Assembly: GCA_900472605.1 (NCBI GenBank)
Contig: UCJD01000009.1
Coordinates: 41,883 to 105,882, forward strand
DNA length: 64,000 nucleotides
Source: Hyphomicrobiales bacterium
GTDB taxonomy: Bacteria; Pseudomonadota; Alphaproteobacteria; Rhizobiales; Rhizobiaceae
Direction: 5' to 3'
Below the pieces are notes generated by a model, which ran no database searches, was not told the DNA's origin, and was given only the letters and a program-made list of their open reading frames with translations. Below are positions 27,047 to 36,589 of this stretch, one piece after another. Position numbers and translations under genes: made by a program. How positions within the stretch are numbered: the first letter of the stretch is position 1; every line of letters begins with the position of its first letter.

Positions 27047-27322
27047 ATGGACGCCGCCAGAGAAGCAGCTCACCGCGGACTGCTGAAACTGATGCTGAGG
27101 CTGCCTTCGTTTCGCGGCCAACTCCACCTGCTCTGGCAGAACGATGTCGGCCTGGAGGCGCTGTGCGAGGCCTACGAAGACGCAACCGCTACTCTGGAGC
27201 GTCTTTTGCGAAAGTCCGACGCCGGCGAGGAAGGCCTGATCGACGAGTATCGAGCGGTGTGTCTTGAACTCGAAAGCGACGTCAGGAGCCGCTGTCTCTC
27301 ACGCTTGGCGCGCTCCCGATAG
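27047..27322 (+). CDS. Small helical hypothetical protein in the envelope regulon
   Basis: 91 aa. It starts MDAAREAAHRGLLKLMLRLP and continues LLWQNDVGLEALCEAYEDATATLERLLR, a predominantly helical soluble protein without signal peptide. GAAAGG lies about 16 nt upstream of the ATG. The perfect operator palindrome is about 76 bp upstream, and the winged-helix/TPR gene follows 108 bp downstream on the same strand. I recall similar small proteins of unknown function near arylsulfatase or DUF1254 clusters in rhizobia, which would fit this context. Confidence 0.7.
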   Translation: MDAAREAAHRGLLKLMLRLPSFRGQLHLLWQNDVGLEALCEAYEDATATLERLLRKSDAGEEGLIDEYRAVCLELESDVRSRCLSRLARSR

Positions 27323-27430
27323 GTTTGCCATCAAGTTTTCGGTAACCATGCAGGCGTTCATGGTTGCAACCGAAAGTTTGCCAGCGTACATTCGCGCCTG
27401 CTTATGGGGCGAACGGGCGTGAGGTGCGGA

Positions 27431-29155
27431 ATGGCAGCTAACGGCGTGGGCAGCGGGGCGCGTATCGTCTGCGAACACGAGGCGCGAATGGAGGCGGATC
27501 GGCTTCTTGCCGATCCAAGGCTCCATGTGTCGGATCGGCATAGAGCTTTTCTCAGATACATCATAGACGCCCGCTTCGAGGGGCGCAGCAGCGCGGTCAA
27601 GGCCTATTCAGTGGCGATCGACGTCTTCAACCGCCCGTCATCGTTCAACCCGTCCTCAGACCCGATCGTGCGGATCGAGGCCACAAGGCTCCGCGAGACC
27701 CTCCAGAAATACTACGAGCAGATCAGCGACGAACCGGGCGCAAGGCTCGACATCCCGCGCGGTCGCTACGTTCCTGTATTCGTCGAACGCGACCGGCCAC
27801 GCAGTCCGCGCCTCGATGCGGCGGATTTCGCTGACAACGTCGGCCCGCTTTCATCAGAGAAGATCGAAGGGCCTTCGAAATCAGGGAGGTCATGGAAGCA
27901 AGCCTTTGTTGCATTGACCGCCTTCTGCTCGATCTGTCTCGCGTCAGGCTACGCCGTGGTGCAAGCCTTGGTGCCGACCATCGACACCGAAAAGCCTTTC
28001 GTATCCCTCTCGCTCTCGGCCACCGCGAATGACAAAGCCGCTGGCGACGCCTTCATGGAGGGCCTCTTAATGTCGATGGCCCGCTTCGGTACCGTGCGGT
28101 TGAAGGCCGCAACTGCAGGTGCAGCGAAACCGCCAAACGAGGTCGCCCAGCACTCCTACGACGTCAGCATGCGATACGAGGAGGCCGCCGGCCTGGCGTC
28201 CGTCTCGTGGCAGATCGCAGATGCCGCGTCAGGAGAGACCGTTTGGGCGGACAGGGAAACACGACAGGTCGCGGCCGGTTCAAGCGCTGCGGCTACGACC
28301 GGCCTCGTCTACGCCATGTCCCGCAGGCTTGCAGGAACGGCCGGGATCGTCGGCGCGATCGAACTCAGACGAGACCTGCCGCTTGCGACGACCGGTAATC
28401 TTTGCGTGCTTCGAGGCGAAAGCGCCATCGAGCTCAAGGACGTCGCCGGATTGAAGCGCGCCCGTCCCTGTTTGGAGGCGACGATCGCCGCCGATCCGTC
28501 GGATTCCGACGCGATGGCCACACTTGCCCGCGTCTTCATGTGGACGGGTAGGGCGACGGGCGACGACAGCTATTTCGACCGAAGCGTGGAGCTTGCCAAC
28601 GGCGCGGCCACCCTTTCACCGACCTCGCCAAGAGCGGCGCTGGCACAGATGGCGACGCAGTACCAGCTTGGCCAGAACGAGACCGCGATCGCCGCCGGGA
28701 AGAGGGCCATGGCGCTCAACCCCGAAAATACCGATCTGGCGGCCAGAGTGTCGAAAGTCATGTATCTCTCCGGCCATTGGGACGAGGCCCTCGCAGTCGC
28801 CAGACAAGCGACGGACGTTTCGGGTCAGCCGATCCGGGATGCGAGCTTCGTGATGATCCTCGACGCCTACCGCCGCGGAGACTACGCTCAGGCGGTGTTC
28901 CTCGCTCGTCAGGTTCCAGCTCCAGACACGCCGATATGCGTTCTGAAGCTGGCGGCCATCGCCCGTCTCGGCGACCGCCCCGTCACGGAGAAGGAGATGG
29001 CGGACGCGCGCCTGCAGCATGCAGATCTCGACAGCACGATAGCCGCAATGTTTTTCGGCGTGCGTTACGACAGAAGCCTTGAGATGGCTCTTCGGGCCGG
29101 CGTCGAGCAGGCCGGGCTGAAGCTGCCGGAACTGGCGAGCAACGGCCGGATGTAA
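27431..29155 (+). CDS. Winged-helix-like N-terminus, one TM segment and TPR C-terminus; candidate regulator
   Basis: 574 aa from the ATG at 27431 (GAGG 6 nt upstream). Residues 10-110 carry the conserved stretch FLRYIIDARFEGRSSAVKAY, then SFNPSSDPIVRIEATRLRETLQKYY and LDIPRGRYVPVF, a domain seen at the N-terminus of many rhizobial and acidobacterial TPR or adenylate-cyclase proteins and thought to be a CadC-like wHTH. A single TM helix (AFVALTAFCSICLASGYAVVQ) follows, then a periplasmic half with TPR-like repeats (LAQMATQYQLGQNETAIAAGKRAMALNPE). This layout could sense an envelope signal and bind DNA, making it a candidate for recognising the nearby palindromes. That link is inference. Confidence 0.75.
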   Translation: MAANGVGSGARIVCEHEARMEADRLLADPRLHVSDRHRAFLRYIIDARFEGRSSAVKAYSVAIDVFNRPSSFNPSSDPIVRIEATRLRETLQKYYEQISDEPGARLDIPRGRYVPVFVERDRPRSPRLDAADFADNVGPLSSEKIEGPSKSGRSWKQAFVALTAFCSICLASGYAVVQALVPTIDTEKPFVSLSLSATANDKAAGDAFMEGLLMSMARFGTVRLKAATAGAAKPPNEVAQHSYDVSMRYEEAAGLASVSWQIADAASGETVWADRETRQVAAGSSAAATTGLVYAMSRRLAGTAGIVGAIELRRDLPLATTGNLCVLRGESAIELKDVAGLKRARPCLEATIAADPSDSDAMATLARVFMWTGRATGDDSYFDRSVELANGAATLSPTSPRAALAQMATQYQLGQNETAIAAGKRAMALNPENTDLAARVSKVMYLSGHWDEALAVARQATDVSGQPIRDASFVMILDAYRRGDYAQAVFLARQVPAPDTPICVLKLAAIARLGDRPVTEKEMADARLQHADLDSTIAAMFFGVRYDRSLEMALRAGVEQAGLKLPELASNGRM

Positions 29156-29186
29156 AGTCTGCCTTCTTCTTCGTCATGTACGCCTC

Positions 29187-29201
29187 TTGTTACAGTAACA
29201 A
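29187..29201. promoter_or_regulatory. Island operator before the SH3b-MoxR-Bat operon
   Basis: TTGTTACAGTAACAA, a perfect palindrome, 78-92 bp upstream of the ATG at 29279. The centre base differs from the other perfect copies (A instead of T or C), which argues for selection on the arms rather than simple duplication. Confidence 0.82.
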
Positions 29202-29278
29202 TGTTGCCCATTGACCGAAGTTGGCTTCCTTTCGACGAGCCCGCAGAAGGCGGGCGATGATGTCGAAGGGTCGCCACG

Positions 29279-31873
29279 ATGCGAAAGCTGCTTGTCCTCC
29301 TGGTCGCCTCCACATTTCTCGCAGGCAACGTGCTGGCCGATCCGGCGAGCGTCACCACCAACGTCAATCTTCGCTCGGGGCCTGGAACGGGCTTTGCCGC
29401 GATCGGCAAGGTTTCCGAGGGATCGCAGGTCGACCTCAAGGAGTGCGACGCGAGCGGGGCGTGGTGCGCGATAACCTTCGGCAGGGAGAACGGCTTCGTT
29501 AGCGGCCAGTATCTCAGCCAAAATGCCGCGGAAGCGCCATCGTGGCCGAGAACCTTCACCGCCGACAGTGGCGCGACGCTGACCCTCTTCCAGCCCCAGG
29601 TGGTGGACTGGCCAGGTTTTACGAAGCTCGACGCGCTCATTGCCGCCGAGCTGAAGACGTCGAAGGAGGCCTCCCCGGTCTATGGCGTGATCGGCGTGAC
29701 GGCGAAGACGGTCGCCGACGACGAGACGGACAACGTCGTTCTGACGGACGTCGAGGCGACGGAGGTCAACTTCTCGACGCTCGACAAGGACCAGCTCGCG
29801 AAGCTTGCACTCGGCGTCGGCAAAATCCTGCCGACCGACCCGATCACGGTCTCGCAGGACCGCCTCACCGCCAGTCTCGCCGACTACAAGCGTCTCAACG
29901 ACGTCTCCGGCCTGAAGGCCGATCCTCCGCCGGTCTTCCACAGCGACACGCCGGCCATCCTCGTGCAGACGGACGGCAAGGCGGTCGTCTCCCCCGTGAA
30001 GGGCGTGCAGGGTCTGTCCTTCGTGGTCAACACCAACTGGGACGTCTTCCAGTCCGACGGCGACAAGGGGTTCTATCTGCGCGACGAGAAGAGCTGGCTG
30101 ACGGCGAAGGCGCTCGACGGAGAGTGGACGGAGGCTGCCGAGCTGCCGCCACAGCTCTCGGCCCTACCGGACGAGGACGACTGGAAGGACGTCAAGGCGG
30201 CCCTACCCGCCCAGAAGTTTTCGGAAGGGGACGCGCCGAAGGTCTTCTATTCCGAAATGCAGGCTGAACTCCTCGTCTTCGATGGGCAGCCTGCGCTGGA
30301 GAAGGTCCCTGGCACAGGGCTGGAATGGGCGTCGAACACCACGAGCGACGTCTTCTACCGCCCCGCCGACAAGACATGGTACGTCCTGCTCTCCGGCCGC
30401 TGGTTCTCGGCGCAGTCGCTCGACGGTCCCTGGACGTTCGCGACCCCAAACCTGCCTGCGGACTTCCAGAACATTCCGCAGGACGCCTCGTACTATTCCG
30501 TCAGGGCTTCGATACCGGGCACCTCCGAGAGCGCCGAGGCGCGGCTGAAAGCGAGCATTCCGCAGATGGCGCGGGTGGCGACCGACGGAACGGTGAAGGT
30601 CGACGTCTCCTACAGCGGAGATCCGAAGTTCGAGGCGATCGAGGGGACATCGATTTCCTATGCTGTCAATTCGAACGAGCAGGTGATCAAGGTCGGAGAC
30701 AAATACTTCGTGCTGAAGGACGGCGTCTGGTTCGTCGGCGACAGCCCGACCGGGCCGTTCGAAGTCGCCAAGGCCGTACCCGACGAGATCTACAAGATCC
30801 CCGCCTCCTCGCCAGTCTACAACGTCACCTACGTCAGGGTCTACGACACCGAGCCCGACGCCGTCTGGTATGGATATACAGCGGGTTACCTCGGCGCCTA
30901 CCTCACCTGGGACGCACTCGTCTGGGGGACCGGCTGGGCATATCCCGCCTGGTGGGACTTCGGCTGGTCCGGGGGCTACTGGCCCTACTACCCGCGGCCC
31001 GTCACCTACGGGGTTGGCGCGTTCTACAATCCCGCCTTCGGCACCTTTGGCCGTTACGGCTACGCCTACGGCCCCTACCGCGGCATTGCCGGCGGGGCGG
31101 CCTACAACCCGCGCACCGGCACCTACATTCGGGGCGGTGCGATAGCCGGGCCTGGCGGCGCGCGTGGTTTCGTTGCCGCCTACAATCCACGGACGGGCAA
31201 CGCCGTCGCCGCCCGCGGCGGGACTAACGTCTACGGCAAGTGGGGCACGGCGGCCGTCAAGCACGGGGGCGAGTTCGCCCGCATCAGCGGCGGATCGACC
31301 GGGAATGCGGCGGGCCTCCACTGGCATAACTCCTCGGGCGACCGCGGCTTCGTCGCCGGCGGCAAAGGCGGCGACATCTACGCGGGGCGCGACGGCAACG
31401 TCTATCGCCGCGAAAATGGCGAGTGGCAGAAGCACACGCCAGACGGCTGGGATCCGGTCAACCGGCCTGGTTCGGAAGGTCTGAAGAACGCCGGCGAGCA
31501 GTTCGCCTCCAAACATCCGGAAGCGGCGGATCGTATTCGCGAGAATGCTCCACAGCGGGCCGAGAACATCCAGAACAGGATCAAGAGTAATCCTGCCGCT
31601 AAGGACCGCGTCCAGAACCGGGTCCATGACCGTCAGAACGCCGCTCCCCTTCGGCAGGTGCGCGAGCGCGCGCCCGACAATCTCGGAGTTGACCGGGTCG
31701 CCCGGCATGTCGGCAACCAGCGCGACCTCTCGCGGAACTTCGGACGTCGCGACGTCGGACAGTTTGGCGGCGGCGGGAGGCAGTTCCGGGGCGGTGGAGG
31801 CCGCGAGTTCAGCGGGTTCCGTGGCGGCGGAGGCGGCTTTCATGGTGGCGGCGGCAGGATCCGCCGGCGGTAG
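29279..31873 (+). CDS. Exported SH3b-domain protein with WF/YF repeats and Gly-rich tail
   Basis: 864 aa. The signal peptide MRKLLVLLVASTFLAGNVLA is followed by a bacterial SH3 domain (NVNLRSGPGTGFAAIGKVSE, then WCAITFGRENGFVSGQYLS; residues 25-80). Residues 230-520 hold at least three related modules with FYxxxxKxWxxxxxLxGxW patterns (GFYLRDEKSWLTAKALDGEW, VFYRPADKTWYVLLSGRWFS, YFVLKDGVWFVGDSPTGPF). Then come a Trp/Tyr-rich hydrophobic stretch and a Gly/Tyr-rich tail ending GGGRIRRR. It probably sits in the periplasm or on the outer surface, binding peptidoglycan or glycan. It heads the nine-gene operon downstream of an operator palindrome. Confidence 0.8.
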   Translation: MRKLLVLLVASTFLAGNVLADPASVTTNVNLRSGPGTGFAAIGKVSEGSQVDLKECDASGAWCAITFGRENGFVSGQYLSQNAAEAPSWPRTFTADSGATLTLFQPQVVDWPGFTKLDALIAAELKTSKEASPVYGVIGVTAKTVADDETDNVVLTDVEATEVNFSTLDKDQLAKLALGVGKILPTDPITVSQDRLTASLADYKRLNDVSGLKADPPPVFHSDTPAILVQTDGKAVVSPVKGVQGLSFVVNTNWDVFQSDGDKGFYLRDEKSWLTAKALDGEWTEAAELPPQLSALPDEDDWKDVKAALPAQKFSEGDAPKVFYSEMQAELLVFDGQPALEKVPGTGLEWASNTTSDVFYRPADKTWYVLLSGRWFSAQSLDGPWTFATPNLPADFQNIPQDASYYSVRASIPGTSESAEARLKASIPQMARVATDGTVKVDVSYSGDPKFEAIEGTSISYAVNSNEQVIKVGDKYFVLKDGVWFVGDSPTGPFEVAKAVPDEIYKIPASSPVYNVTYVRVYDTEPDAVWYGYTAGYLGAYLTWDALVWGTGWAYPAWWDFGWSGGYWPYYPRPVTYGVGAFYNPAFGTFGRYGYAYGPYRGIAGGAAYNPRTGTYIRGGAIAGPGGARGFVAAYNPRTGNAVAARGGTNVYGKWGTAAVKHGGEFARISGGSTGNAAGLHWHNSSGDRGFVAGGKGGDIYAGRDGNVYRRENGEWQKHTPDGWDPVNRPGSEGLKNAGEQFASKHPEAADRIRENAPQRAENIQNRIKSNPAAKDRVQNRVHDRQNAAPLRQVRERAPDNLGVDRVARHVGNQRDLSRNFGRRDVGQFGGGGRQFRGGGGREFSGFRGGGGGFHGGGGRIRRR

Positions 31874-31902
31874 ACATCAGGCTTAACGGAGTGGCTACGC
31901 TT

Positions 31903-32883
31903 ATGATCAGGCATCTATCGATACGCCTTGCCGTGCTTGCGGTCCTGGGGCTGCTCCCTTCCCTGGCAACGGCGGCCGAGGGCGGCGCGGGCTTCTATTT
32001 GCTGGGCTCGAAAGGACCGGCTGCGGCGATTACGCCGCCTCCCGGCGTCTTCTTCTCCAACGACGTCTACATCTACTCCGGCGACCTCGGCGGCGGGCGT
32101 GCTCTTCCCTCCGGCGGGCGTCTTGCGGTCGGCGTCGAAGGCGCGGCGGCCATCGACGTACCGACGGTCCTCTGGATCCTTCCCGAGGAGGTGATGGGAG
32201 CGCATCTCGGCCTCTCCGCTACGATCCCCTTCGGCTGGAAGAACACCGATGCCGATCTTACGCTTGCGGGGCCGCTCGGCGGCGGCGCTTCCGGTTCGAT
32301 CTCCGACGACGTCTTCACGATCGGCGACCCGGTCCTTGGCGGCCTGCTGGGCTGGGAAGCCGGTAATTTCCACTGGCAGACGAGCCTGCTGGTCAACGTC
32401 CCGATCGGCGACTACCAGGAGGGCGAGATATCGAACATCGCCTTCCATCACTGGGGCGCGGACGTGTCGGCGGCCGTGACGTGGCTGGATCCGACGGTCG
32501 GGCTAGATCTCTCCGCCGTCGTCGGTATGACGTTTAACGCGGAGAACCCGGCTACGGACTACCGGACCGGCAACGAGTTCCATTTCGAGTGGGCGGCAGT
32601 GCAACACTTCAACGAACAGTTCGACGCGGGCCTTGTCGGCTACTACTACGACCAGGTGACGGGAGACAGCGGTGCTGGAGCCAGAAGCGACTTCAAGGGC
32701 CGGGCGGCGGCCATCGGAGCGACGATCGGCTGGAACTTCAAGGTGGGCGAGCTCCCAATCTCGACGCGCATCAAGTACTTCCATGAGTTCTCTACGGAGA
32801 ACCGGGCCGAGGGCGACGCCGTCTTCCTGACGATCTCCATGCCGCTGTCGATCACCAAGCCGACCAACGTCGCGGCGCAGTAG
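31903..32883 (+). CDS. Outer-membrane beta-barrel protein, Phenol_MetA_deg/SphA-like
   Basis: About 326 aa. After a signal peptide (LAVLAVLGLLPSLATAAEGG) the protein shows the alternating pattern of an outer-membrane barrel and the opening GAGFYLLGSKGPAAAITPPPGVFF of the SphA/phenol-meta-degradation-like family. HFHEF-type Tyr/Phe-rich strands continue to the end. The start is uncertain: ATG at 31903 or GTG at 31891. It lies 17-29 bp after the SH3b gene and is followed with no gap by the lipoprotein hydrolase gene. Family members are proposed transporters for hydrophobic compounds; the substrate here is unknown. Confidence 0.75.
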   Translation: MIRHLSIRLAVLAVLGLLPSLATAAEGGAGFYLLGSKGPAAAITPPPGVFFSNDVYIYSGDLGGGRALPSGGRLAVGVEGAAAIDVPTVLWILPEEVMGAHLGLSATIPFGWKNTDADLTLAGPLGGGASGSISDDVFTIGDPVLGGLLGWEAGNFHWQTSLLVNVPIGDYQEGEISNIAFHHWGADVSAAVTWLDPTVGLDLSAVVGMTFNAENPATDYRTGNEFHFEWAAVQHFNEQFDAGLVGYYYDQVTGDSGAGARSDFKGRAAAIGATIGWNFKVGELPISTRIKYFHEFSTENRAEGDAVFLTISMPLSITKPTNVAAQ

Positions 32884-34110
32884 ATGAGCAGGTCGCGAAC
32901 AGCCCTCCTGACGTGGCCGCTCGTCTTGATCTCTGGATGCGGTCATCCAAGCGGCGTGATGCAGCCGGTGGCGTTGAACGCCGCCGGACCGAAGACCACG
33001 CAGATCGACATGCTTGTGGCGACGACACGGCAGCCCTCGGGCGATCCCGCGACGTTGTTCAACGGCGAGCGCAGCCCTAAGCCATACCTTACCGATGTCG
33101 CGGTCTCCATTCCGCCGGGTCGCCAGGCCGGAACGGTCCAGTGGCCGAAGCGGCTGCCCGCAAACCCTGCGACCGATTTCGCGGTCACGCGGGTAAAACA
33201 GATCAGCACAGTCCCGGAAGGACGGGCCTGGTTCCGGCAGCACATCGAGGGCGGTCACGCGCTGGTGTTCATTCACGGCTTTAACAACAAGTACGAGGAC
33301 AGCGTCTTCCGTCTCGCGCAGATCGTCCACGACAGCGGCATGCAGGCGACGCCGATGCTGTTCACCTGGCCGTCTCGCGCCGAATTGACCGGCTACGAGT
33401 ACGACAAGGAAAGCACGAACTATTCGCGCACCGCGCTCGAGCAGTCTCTCCGCGTCCTCGCCGCCGATCCAGCAGTTAAGGACATCACCGTCCTGGCCCA
33501 TTCGATGGGAACCTGGCTGGCGATGGAATCGCTGCGCCAGATGGGCATCCGCGACGGCCACGTGAATGCCAAGATCCACAATGTCATCCTCGCCTCGCCC
33601 GACATCGACATCCAGGTGTTCGCCAAGCAGTTTGCCGAAATGGGTTCGCCCAGGCCGAAGTTCACCATCTTCGTGTCGCAGGACGACCGGGCGCTGGCGG
33701 CGTCGAGCTTCATCACCGGCAACGTGTCCCGCCTTGGCGCGATCGATCCGTCGAAGGAGCCCTATCGCTCGCGGCTAGAGGAGGCCGGCATCACCGCCAT
33801 CGATCTGACGAAGGTGAAGACGGACGACAGCCTCCATCATGGCAAGTTTGCCGAGAGCCCCGAGATCGTCCAGCTCATCGGACAGCGGTTGATGACGGGG
33901 CAGACGCTGACGGACAGTAACGTCTCTCTCGGCCAAGGCGTCGCCGCCGTGGTCGGAGGAACCGCGAGGAGCGTCGGCGCGATTGCCGGGGCGACCGTGG
34001 CGGCGCCTTTGACGATCGTCGAGCAGTCGTCCACTGCGAGGAAGCCAGCGACGACCGTCCTCGAAGACACCTTGCATGACGATCCGCAATCCAGACTGCT
34101 GACACAGTGA
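32884..34110 (+). CDS. Alpha/beta-hydrolase lipoprotein, DUF900 family
   Basis: 408 aa. The N-terminus ends in a lipobox LISGC (Cys19), so the protein is probably a membrane-anchored lipoprotein. The hydrolase domain contains ALVFIHGFNNKYEDSVFRLAQ (oxyanion-hole region) and ITVLAHSMGTWLAMESLRQ (nucleophile Ser in HSMG); TFIVSQDDRAL-like sequence near residue 265 offers the acid. This is the DUF900 type of esterase or lipase. The ATG immediately follows the TAG of the barrel gene. The C-terminal 90 residues (GVAAVVGGTARSVGAIAGAT) look like an Ala/Gly-rich amphipathic stretch. Confidence 0.85.
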   Translation: MSRSRTALLTWPLVLISGCGHPSGVMQPVALNAAGPKTTQIDMLVATTRQPSGDPATLFNGERSPKPYLTDVAVSIPPGRQAGTVQWPKRLPANPATDFAVTRVKQISTVPEGRAWFRQHIEGGHALVFIHGFNNKYEDSVFRLAQIVHDSGMQATPMLFTWPSRAELTGYEYDKESTNYSRTALEQSLRVLAADPAVKDITVLAHSMGTWLAMESLRQMGIRDGHVNAKIHNVILASPDIDIQVFAKQFAEMGSPRPKFTIFVSQDDRALAASSFITGNVSRLGAIDPSKEPYRSRLEEAGITAIDLTKVKTDDSLHHGKFAESPEIVQLIGQRLMTGQTLTDSNVSLGQGVAAVVGGTARSVGAIAGATVAAPLTIVEQSSTARKPATTVLEDTLHDDPQSRLLTQ

Positions 34111-34132
34111 GCTCCAATCGAAAGTGAACGAC

Positions 34133-35110
<978 letters not shown>

Positions 35111-35120
35111 AGGAGAAGCC

Positions 35121-36062
35121 ATGGCTACGGGAGACGGCGTCCACGTTTCGACCGAACAGCTCGTTGCACTGGAGGGGAGAGCCCGCGACCTGAGCTTCGT
35201 GCAGAAGGCACGCAGCCATCAGCAGCTTGCCGGCCGCATGAATTCGGCGATGCGCGGACGCGGACTGACCTTCGAGGAGCTGCGAGACTATCTCCCTGGC
35301 GACGACATCCGCTCCATCGACTGGCGCGTCACCGCGCGCACCACGAAGCCCGTCGTCCGCGTCTATTCGGAAGAGAAGGAACGCCCGGCGCTTGTCGTCG
35401 TCGACCAGCGGATCAACATGTTCTTCGGCAGCAGGCGATCGATGAAATCGGTGACGGCAGCGGAAGCGGCCATGCTCTGCGCCTGGCGCATCCTGGGCTC
35501 CGGCGACCGCGTAGGCGGTTTCGTCTTCGGCGACAGCGAGATCAGTGAAGTGAAGCCGCATCGCAGCCGCAATGCCGTGATCGCTTTTGCCGATCGGATC
35601 GCCACACAGAATGCCGCACTCAAGGCCGATGCGGCGCCTGCCACCGCATCTGGGCAGCTCGATACCGTGCTGGAGACCGTGGCGAATGTCGCGCACCACG
35701 ACCATCTAGTCGTGGTGATTTCTGACTTCGATGGCCATACCGCGAGGACGCGTGATCTCCTCCTGAGGCTGTCTTCCCGCAACGACGTCGTCTGCATTCT
35801 CGTCTATGATCCGTTCTTGCTGGAATTGCCGGCGACGGGTGACATCGTCGTCAGCGGCGGCGGCCCGCAGGCAGAGCTCTCGCTTCGCACAGCAAGCGTT
35901 CGCAACTCGATCGACACGTTCGCCCGCAACCGGGGACGGGAACTGCGGGCATGGCAGAGCGAACTCGGCCTCCCCATGCTGCCGATCTCGGCTGCGGAGG
36001 AGACCGCGCCTCAGCTACGGCGTTGGCTGGAGCAGTCCGCCTGGCGACAGAGGAGACGCTGA
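35121..36062 (+). CDS. DUF58 protein of the MoxR-Bat cluster
   Basis: 313 aa. It contains the DUF58 signature GRGLTFEELRDYLPGDDIRSIDWRVTARTTKPVVRVY followed by a VWA-like fold (RPALVVVDQRINMFFGS, LVVVISDFDGHTARTRDLL). The MIDAS Ser positions are not conserved (VDQRINMFF), as is common for DUF58. GGAGAAGCC precedes the ATG. It forms part of the MoxR-DUF58-DUF4381-BatA-BatB-BatD operon, and its stop overlaps the next ATG by one base. It is expected to work with MoxR at the inner membrane or cytoplasm. Confidence 0.92.
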   Translation: MATGDGVHVSTEQLVALEGRARDLSFVQKARSHQQLAGRMNSAMRGRGLTFEELRDYLPGDDIRSIDWRVTARTTKPVVRVYSEEKERPALVVVDQRINMFFGSRRSMKSVTAAEAAMLCAWRILGSGDRVGGFVFGDSEISEVKPHRSRNAVIAFADRIATQNAALKADAAPATASGQLDTVLETVANVAHHDHLVVVISDFDGHTARTRDLLLRLSSRNDVVCILVYDPFLLELPATGDIVVSGGGPQAELSLRTASVRNSIDTFARNRGRELRAWQSELGLPMLPISAAEETAPQLRRWLEQSAWRQRRR

Positions 36063-36589
36063 TGGAGCCGATCGCCAAACTCGATCCAATGACGGAAGCG
36101 GCACTCCGATCGCTGCACGACATCGCGACGCCCGAACCGGTGTCGTGGATGCCGCAGACATGGGGATGGGCCGTGCTTGCCGGCGCCCTGCTCGTCATGT
36201 TGGTCCTGACGGCAACTCGGTGGCTTCTTCGCTATCGTGCGAACGCCTACCGACGCGAGGCGCTTTCACTGCTTCCCCAAATCTCCGAACAGCTTTCGAA
36301 GCCGGCGACGCGCCGGGATGGCATTCGAAACCTGGGCGAAGTCTTGAAGCGCACGGCGCTGGCCGCGTGGCCGCGAACGGAAGTCGCATCGCTGTCGGGC
36401 GACGCCTGGGTCCGCTTCCTCGACGTTCATGACGACGATGGCGCTGGCGCTGGCCACGCGTTGGAGCGGCTCCTTGATGATTTCGAGTACCATGGCGCGG
36501 AAGTCGCCGCCGACCTGCCTTCAAACGTCTGCAGTGATCTTGTCGTTGCGGCCAGAAACTGGATCGAGCGCCACCATGTACCAGCTTGA
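36062..36589 (+). CDS. DUF4381 membrane protein
   Basis: 175 aa with a single TM helix near residues 38-62 (WAVLAGALLVMLVLTATRWL) preceded by SLHDIATPEPVSWMPQTWGW, the DUF4381 signature, and followed by a cytoplasmic helical domain (LGEVLKRTALAAWPRTEVASLSGDAWVRFLD). Genes of this family sit between DUF58 and BatA in MoxR clusters. The start overlaps the DUF58 stop and the end overlaps the BatA start by 14 bases. Confidence 0.88.
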   Translation: MEPIAKLDPMTEAALRSLHDIATPEPVSWMPQTWGWAVLAGALLVMLVLTATRWLLRYRANAYRREALSLLPQISEQLSKPATRRDGIRNLGEVLKRTALAAWPRTEVASLSGDAWVRFLDVHDDDGAGAGHALERLLDDFEYHGAEVAADLPSNVCSDLVVAARNWIERHHVPA

